DNA of 11,456 nt from an uncultured Eubacteriales bacterium (lineage in GTDB: Bacteria > Bacillota > Clostridia > UMGS1883), in contig CAJJUC010000074.1 of NCBI GenBank assembly GCA_905195005.1, positions 1 through 11,456 on the forward strand, written 5' to 3'. A program made the position numbers and the translations under genes. Shown in pieces: positions 7,380 to 11,456 of the stretch (position 1 is its first letter; the number at the start of each line of letters is the position of its first letter). The notes under the pieces are model-generated. The model saw only the letters and a list, made by a program, of their open reading frames with translations. It searched no databases and was not told the DNA's origin.

Positions 7380-8620
7380 TTGCGGTAATCGGCGGAGGCG
7401 CCGCCGGGATGATGGCGGCAATTGCCGCGGCGCAGCGCGGTGCAGACGTGACTTTAATTGAACAGAATAAAATATGCGGAAAAAAGCTGCTTATCACGGG
7501 AAAGGGGCGCTGCAATATAACAAACGCCTGCCCGACAGAGGATATATTTCGGAATATTCCGACAAATCCGCGATTTCTTTACAGCGCGGTATATGCGTTC
7601 TCGAATTACGACACGGTTGATTTTTTTGAACAAAGCGGCGTGCCGACAAAGGTTGAGCGCGGCGAGCGCGTTTTTCCGCAAAGCGACAGAGCGGCAAGCG
7701 TTGCTGACGCGCTCGTAAGAAAAATGCGCTTGCTCGGCGTGACAATCCTGCACGGAAAAGCCGATAAAATCCTCACGGACGGAGAAAGGGTCACGGGCGT
7801 TTCCGCCGGCGGAAAAACGGTTGCGGCAAACGCGGTTATCCTTGCAACGGGCGGAAAAAGCTATCCGCGCACCGGGTCGGACGGGTTCGGGTACGGCATT
7901 GCGGAAAAGCTCGGTCACAGCATAACAAAGTTGCGCCCGGCGCTTGTTCCTGTTGAAACATTCGAGGACACAAAACCGATTATGGGACTTTCGCTAAAAA
8001 ACGTGACTCTTACAGTGACAGACCGAAGCGGAAGCAAGCTTCATTCGGAATTGGGAGAGCTTTTGTTCACGCACTTCGGGCTTTCCGGCCCGCTGGTTCT
8101 TTCAGCAAGCAGCCACATGGGTTCAGAGCCCGAAAAAACAATTCTTGAAATAGATTTAAAGCCTGCGCTTTCCGAGCAAAAGCTTGAACAGCGCATACTT
8201 CGTGATTTTTCAAAGTATATTAATAAGGATTTCCGCAACGCGCTTTCCGATTTGCTGCCGCAAAGGCTTATCGATACGGTGATTGCGCGCTCGGAGATTG
8301 ATCCGTTTAAAAAGGTCAACAGCGTCACACGCGAGGAACGGCGGCGGCTTGTGAACGTTATAAAGCGCATGAGCTTCACCGTTAGGCGCTATCGCCCGAT
8401 TGAGGAGGCAATTGTCACCTCCGGAGGCGTAAGCGTTCGCGAAATCAATCCGAAAACAATGGAAAGCAAAATAGTCGGAGGACTTTATTTTGCCGGAGAA
8501 ATAATCGATGTTGACGCATACACCGGCGGATTTAATTTACAGATAGCCTTTTCAACGGGGCATCTTGCCGGGGAATCGGCAGCTGAAGGAGAGTTGGAAA
8601 ATGACAAAAATAGCGATTGA
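7376..8620 (+). CDS. HI0933/YhiN (BaiN)-family FAD-dependent oxidoreductase
   Basis: This 414-residue flavoprotein has an N-terminal dinucleotide-binding loop GGGAAG (6-11), the family signature GKKLLITGKGRCNITN (35-50), a second FAD contact ILATGGKSYPRTGSDGFGY in mid-protein, and the C-terminal block TSGGVSVREI followed by FAGEIIDVDAYTGGFNLQIAFSTG. Members are often labelled BaiN after a proposed bile-acid role, but the family is widespread in bacteria without bile-acid metabolism. From memory, the E. coli member YhiN has been reported to make dihydrouridine in 23S rRNA (renamed RdsA), which would suit this translation-related neighbourhood. I treat that as a hypothesis for this protein. The gene overlaps the methyltransferase by four bases and the start of cmk by twenty, so it is embedded in the operon. 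No defect is visible. Confidence 0.93.
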   Translation: MIAVIGGGAAGMMAAIAAAQRGADVTLIEQNKICGKKLLITGKGRCNITNACPTEDIFRNIPTNPRFLYSAVYAFSNYDTVDFFEQSGVPTKVERGERVFPQSDRAASVADALVRKMRLLGVTILHGKADKILTDGERVTGVSAGGKTVAANAVILATGGKSYPRTGSDGFGYGIAEKLGHSITKLRPALVPVETFEDTKPIMGLSLKNVTLTVTDRSGSKLHSELGELLFTHFGLSGPLVLSASSHMGSEPEKTILEIDLKPALSEQKLEQRILRDFSKYINKDFRNALSDLLPQRLIDTVIARSEIDPFKKVNSVTREERRRLVNVIKRMSFTVRRYRPIEEAIVTSGGVSVREINPKTMESKIVGGLYFAGEIIDVDAYTGGFNLQIAFSTGHLAGESAAEGELENDKNSD

Positions 8621-9266
8621 CGGTCCTGCCGGCGCGGGAAAAAGCACAATATCAAAGCAGGCTGCCGGGCAGCTCGGCTTCGTTTATATTGACACGGGAG
8701 CAATGTACCGTGCAGTCGGGCTTAAGGCAGTGCGCTCGGGGGTTGACACACTGGACGCGCACGGGCTTGAAAAGCTTATTAAGGAAATTGAAATCGATAT
8801 ACGCTATGAGAACGGGGAGCAGCACATTTATCTTGACGACGAGGACGTGTCGGGAAAAATCCGCACCCCTGAAATATCGATTGCAGCGAGCAACGTTTCA
8901 AGTATTCCGGCGGTGCGCACGGAAATGGTTGAGCTTCAGCGCCGCCTTGCGGAAAATCATGATGTTATTATGGATGGGCGCGACATCGGAAGCTGCGTTC
9001 TTCCGAATGCGGAACTGAAAATATATCTCACCGCGTCGGTTGACGCGCGCGCGCTTCGCCGGTGCAGGCAGCTTGAGGAAAGCGGAACGCACGCAAGCCT
9101 TGAAGATGTGAAGCGTGATATCGAGCTGCGTGACAGGCAGGACATGACGCGCGCCGCGTCTCCGCTTGTGATTGCGGACGGCGCGAGGGTTGTCGACACG
9201 TCCGACATGTCGCTTGAAGAATCTGTAAACACCGTGATTAATATGATAAGGGAGTATACGAAATGA
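8601..9266 (+). CDS. cmk: (d)CMP kinase
   Basis: Cytidylate kinase phosphorylates CMP and dCMP with ATP, recycling CMP from RNA decay and phospholipid synthesis. From ATG8601 the product has 221 residues, close to the usual 220-230. Motifs are the Walker A GPAGAGKST (8-16), DTGAMYRA (31-38), IMDGRDIG (123-130), and the lid and CMP contact block RDRQDMTRAASPL (177-189). The frame is open further upstream to a TTG at 8565. However, AAGGAGAG at 8586-8593 lies seven bases before ATG8601, and family members begin just before the Walker loop, so 8601 is preferred. The start lies inside the end of the flavoprotein gene. The stop overlaps plsC by four bases. A cmk gene near the S1 gene is a widely conserved linkage. 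Confidence 0.97.
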   Translation: MTKIAIDGPAGAGKSTISKQAAGQLGFVYIDTGAMYRAVGLKAVRSGVDTLDAHGLEKLIKEIEIDIRYENGEQHIYLDDEDVSGKIRTPEISIAASNVSSIPAVRTEMVELQRRLAENHDVIMDGRDIGSCVLPNAELKIYLTASVDARALRRCRQLEESGTHASLEDVKRDIELRDRQDMTRAASPLVIADGARVVDTSDMSLEESVNTVINMIREYTK

Positions 9267-9820
9267 ATTTTTATGAATTTTGCGTAATTGTTGTTCGGAG
9301 CATACTCTATGTCATAATCCGGTTTCGTGCGTACGGAAGCGGAAACGTTCCCAAAGAGGGCGCTTTTCTGCTGTGCGCAAACCACAAAAGCAATATTGAT
9401 CCCGTGCTGCTTGCGGCAGGCGCCGACCGTCAGATGACATTTATGGCGAAGGACGAGCTTTTCCATGTGCCGCTTTTCGGGCGGCTGATCCGCAGACTCG
9501 GCGCATTTCCGATAAAGCGCGGCAAAGGCGACGCGGCAGCCATTATGGCAACGCTGAAAATCCTCAAACGCGGTGACGCAACCGTTATTTTCCCCGAGGG
9601 CAGACGGATGCACCACGGCGAGCGCAAGGAGGTAAACCCGGGAATCGTTCGCCTTGCAATTCAGGCAAGAGTTCCGATTGTTCCGGCTTTTGTGGGCAAG
9701 CACACCGTTACATACGGAGAGCCGATTGTCTACAGTGCGGACACGGACGTGCGTGACGGAGATAAGCTCCGCGTGCTTGCCGATGAGCTGATGGACACAA
9801 TCTATGGCTTGAAAGGATAA
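9263..9820 (+). CDS. plsC: 1-acyl-sn-glycerol-3-phosphate acyltransferase
   Basis: PlsC adds the second acyl chain to lysophosphatidic acid, giving phosphatidic acid, the precursor of membrane phospholipids. It is bound to the inner face of the membrane. The 185-residue protein has a hydrophobic N-terminal stretch (about 6-19) that could anchor it, then the family blocks: NHKSNIDP (40-47) with the catalytic His41 and Asp46, AFPIKRGKGD (81-90), FPEGRR (110-115) and VPIVPAFV (137-144). Block III has Arg in place of the more common Thr in FPEGTR. The protein is shorter than E. coli PlsC but typical for the small Firmicute form. It overlaps cmk by four bases (ATGA), so coupled translation is expected. 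Acyl donor type (acyl-CoA or acyl-ACP) cannot be read from sequence. Confidence 0.92.
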   Translation: MNFYEFCVIVVRSILYVIIRFRAYGSGNVPKEGAFLLCANHKSNIDPVLLAAGADRQMTFMAKDELFHVPLFGRLIRRLGAFPIKRGKGDAAAIMATLKILKRGDATVIFPEGRRMHHGERKEVNPGIVRLAIQARVPIVPAFVGKHTVTYGEPIVYSADTDVRDGDKLRVLADELMDTIYGLKG

Positions 9821-9841
9821 GGCCCGGAAAGGAATGATAGT

Positions 9842-11456
9842 ATGGCGCGTGTTGAGGTTGCAAAAAGCGCAGGCTTTTGCTTCGGCGTGAGCCGTGCGGT
9901 GAAGCTTGCGGAGGACGCAGCGGAAAACGGCGGAAAAATCGCAACGCTCGGACCGATTATTCATAACGACTGCGTTGTGGAGCGTTTGGCGCAAAAGGGC
10001 GTCAGGATAATCAATTCTCCCGATGAAGCTATGCCCGATGAAACCGTTGTTATCCGAAGCCACGGAATCGATGAGCAGACCGAACGGCGCATAATCAAAA
10101 ACGGGAACAGGTATATCGACGCAACCTGTCCGTTCGTGAAAAAAATCCACAGGCTTGTAAACAATGCATATAAGGAAAATAAAGAAATTATTATTATCGG
10201 CGACCCGAGCCACCCGGAGGTGCGCGGCATAAACGGGTGGTGCGGCGACAGTGCACACGTTGTTCAGAGCTGCGAAGAAGCCGAAAATATTACAATAAAT
10301 GGAGAAAAAAGCGCAATTGTGGTATCTCAAACCACGTTTGACCGTGAATTGTGGAAAAAAATTGCGAAAATTATAAAAAACACTTGCCAAAGTACCATAA
10401 TATTTGATACAATATGTAGTGCTACGAATGAGCGGCAGGAGGAGGCGCGTTCTCTTGCCGAGAAAAGCGATTGCTTTATAGTGATAGGCGACAGGAAAAG
10501 CTCAAACACGATGAAGCTTTTCAATCTTGCAAAGCCGCTGTGCGCAAATGTGTATTTTGCGGAAAACGCGGCATCGCTTCCGCGCATCTCCGTCGGGGAC
10601 GGGGAGTTAATCGGTATAACCGCCGGTGCCTCAACACCGGATTGGATAATTAAGGAGGTTTTAAAAACCATGGTAGAAGAAAAAAACACTAATATTCAAG
10701 GAAACGGAGAGCCTACATTTGCCGAGGCATTTGAACAATCCCTCGTCACTTTAAATACAGGACAGGTGGTAAAAGGCACTGTTATCAGTGTAACACCGAC
10801 GGAAGTATATGTTGACCTCGGCTATAAGGCTGACGGCATCATTTCGGCTGATGAGCTTACGGAGGATCCGACCGTAACGCCCGATAAGATTGTAAATGTC
10901 GGCGACGAGGTTGAGGTTTTCGTTGTCCGCGTAAACGACGCAGAGGGCTATGTTCGCCTTTCCAAGAAAAAGATTGACGCAATCAAGGGCTGGCAGTCAA
11001 TTGAAAAGGCTTATGAAACGGGTGAAATTCTCACTGGCCGCGTTATCGAAAATGTCAACCGCGGCGTAATTGCAACAACAAACGGATGCAGAGTATTTAT
11101 CCCCGCGTCAATGGCAAGCGAGAGATTTATGCAGGACCTTTCTCCCCTCGTTGGACAGGAGGTTCAGTTCAGAATCGTGAATATCCGTGAAGACAGACGC
11201 GGCAAGAAAGCAATCGGTTCAATCAAGGTTGTTGCCGTTGAGGAGCACGAAAAGAAAATTGCCGAGTTCATGGAAAATGTTGAAATCGGTAAGGTTTATA
11301 CAGGAACGGTTAAAACACTCACAAACTTCGGCGCATTTGTCGATCTCGGCGGTGTGGACGGTCTTATCCACATTTCTCAGCTCAGCTGGCAGAGAATCAA
11401 GCACCCGTCCGAGGTTGTTAAAGAGGGCGATATTGTTCAGGTTTATGTTCTTGACG
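9842..11456 (+). CDS. ispH: IspH–ribosomal protein S1 fusion (3' end outside window)
   Basis: This open frame has no stop and runs off the right edge (538 codons seen). Residues 1-276 are 4-hydroxy-3-methylbut-2-enyl diphosphate reductase, the last step of the MEP isoprenoid pathway. The three iron-sulfur cysteines are Cys13 (GFCFGV), Cys96 (ATCPFV) and Cys192 (DTICSAT). Substrate histidines are His41, His74 and His124, the catalytic glutamate is Glu126 in SHPEV, and SSN is at 220-222. From Met277 the protein continues in frame into S1 RNA-binding (OB-fold) domains at about 305-376, 392-462 and 481 onward; the third ends FGAFVDLGGVDGLIHISQL and beyond. This bifunctional fusion is known in Clostridia, so it is not an assembly error. 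AAAGGA at 9828-9833 serves ATG9842, 21 bases after plsC. A strong internal ribosome site lies at the domain boundary. Confidence 0.95.
   Translation, partial: MARVEVAKSAGFCFGVSRAVKLAEDAAENGGKIATLGPIIHNDCVVERLAQKGVRIINSPDEAMPDETVVIRSHGIDEQTERRIIKNGNRYIDATCPFVKKIHRLVNNAYKENKEIIIIGDPSHPEVRGINGWCGDSAHVVQSCEEAENITINGEKSAIVVSQTTFDRELWKKIAKIIKNTCQSTIIFDTICSATNERQEEARSLAEKSDCFIVIGDRKSSNTMKLFNLAKPLCANVYFAENAASLPRISVGDGELIGITAGASTPDWIIKEVLKTMVEEKNTNIQGNGEPTFAEAFEQSLVTLNTGQVVKGTVISVTPTEVYVDLGYKADGIISADELTEDPTVTPDKIVNVGDEVEVFVVRVNDAEGYVRLSKKKIDAIKGWQSIEKAYETGEILTGRVIENVNRGVIATTNGCRVFIPASMASERFMQDLSPLVGQEVQFRIVNIREDRRGKKAIGSIKVVAVEEHEKKIAEFMENVEIGKVYTGTVKTLTNFGAFVDLGGVDGLIHISQLSWQRIKHPSEVVKEGDIVQVYVLD
10652..10672 (+). 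promoter_or_regulatory. Possible internal ribosome binding site and start for free S1
   Basis: AAGGAGG at 10652-10658 is a perfect core Shine-Dalgarno sequence inside the ispH-rpsA fusion frame. It is followed after 11 bases by an in-frame ATG at 10670-10672. This ATG falls exactly where the IspH domain ends and the S1 part begins (Met-Val-Glu-Glu). The sequence also encodes Ile-Lys-Glu-Val, which fits the normal end of IspH, so the match could be a by-product of coding. The spacing is slightly longer than the optimum. Its use as a second start is inferred, not shown. Confidence 0.4.

Noticed and set aside
8565..8600. Upstream TTG start giving a longer Cmk
   Set aside because: ATG8601 has a well-spaced AAGGAGAG, and the family starts just before the Walker loop. 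The extra 12 residues match nothing expected.
7376..8620. Bile-acid 7-dehydroxylation enzyme BaiN
   Set aside because: There are no bai operon genes nearby, and the family is general and widespread. The BaiN label alone does not support a bile-acid role.
8957..10390. A 477-codon open frame on the minus strand
   Set aside because: It lies antisense to cmk, plsC and ispH, which all have intact family motifs. Its translation is rich in Cys, His, Asn and Arg, shows no domain I recognise and has no ribosome site. It is a by-product of codon bias in the plus-strand genes.
9842..11456. IspH-S1 fusion as an assembly error or missed stop codon
   Set aside because: The frame is continuous through the junction, both domains are complete there, and this bifunctional architecture is established in Clostridia.

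Overview
The window looks like a chromosomal core-genome segment from a Gram-positive anaerobe of the class Clostridia. The G+C content is moderate, about half by eye. The main evidence is an IspH–ribosomal protein S1 fusion gene, transketolase split into two adjacent subunit genes, a cysE-cysS-mrnC trio, and strong Shine-Dalgarno sequences ahead of most genes. No mobile element, phage gene, CRISPR array, tRNA or rRNA is visible. A lineage below Clostridia cannot be fixed from sequence reading alone.

Layout. Bases 1-113 hold no gene I can support. They are followed by a good sigma-A promoter (114-142) and then eleven genes, all on the + strand, to the right edge. In order: cysE (serine acetyltransferase), cysS (cysteinyl-tRNA synthetase), mrnC (Mini-RNase III), the transketolase N- and C-terminal subunits, pcrA (UvrD-family helicase), a YqeM-like SAM methyltransferase, an HI0933/YhiN-family flavoprotein, cmk (CMP kinase), plsC (acyl-acyltransferase) and an ispH-rpsA fusion cut by the window end. 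The largest gap between genes is 20 bases. Five junctions overlap (1, 4 or 20 bases), and no intergenic terminator is visible. The layout therefore fits one long transcription unit or a few overlapping ones.

Function. The left part couples cysteine synthesis to cysteine charging and 23S rRNA maturation. The middle supplies the non-oxidative pentose phosphate step and a DNA repair/transcription-coupled helicase. The right part joins nucleotide (Cmk), phospholipid (PlsC) and isoprenoid (IspH) precursor supply to translation initiation (S1). A cmk-S1 linkage is found in distant bacteria such as E. coli and B. subtilis.

I do not see an undescribed system. The points most worth a second look are: (1) a strong ribosome-binding sequence and in-frame ATG exactly at the IspH/S1 boundary, with a shift in alanine codon use at the same point, suggesting S1 may also be made alone; (2) a cysE start region whose spacing and homology favour an AUA start codon, because the only upstream GTG lies inside the Shine-Dalgarno sequence; and (3) a simple promoter with a very short leader, and no T-box, ahead of cysE-cysS.
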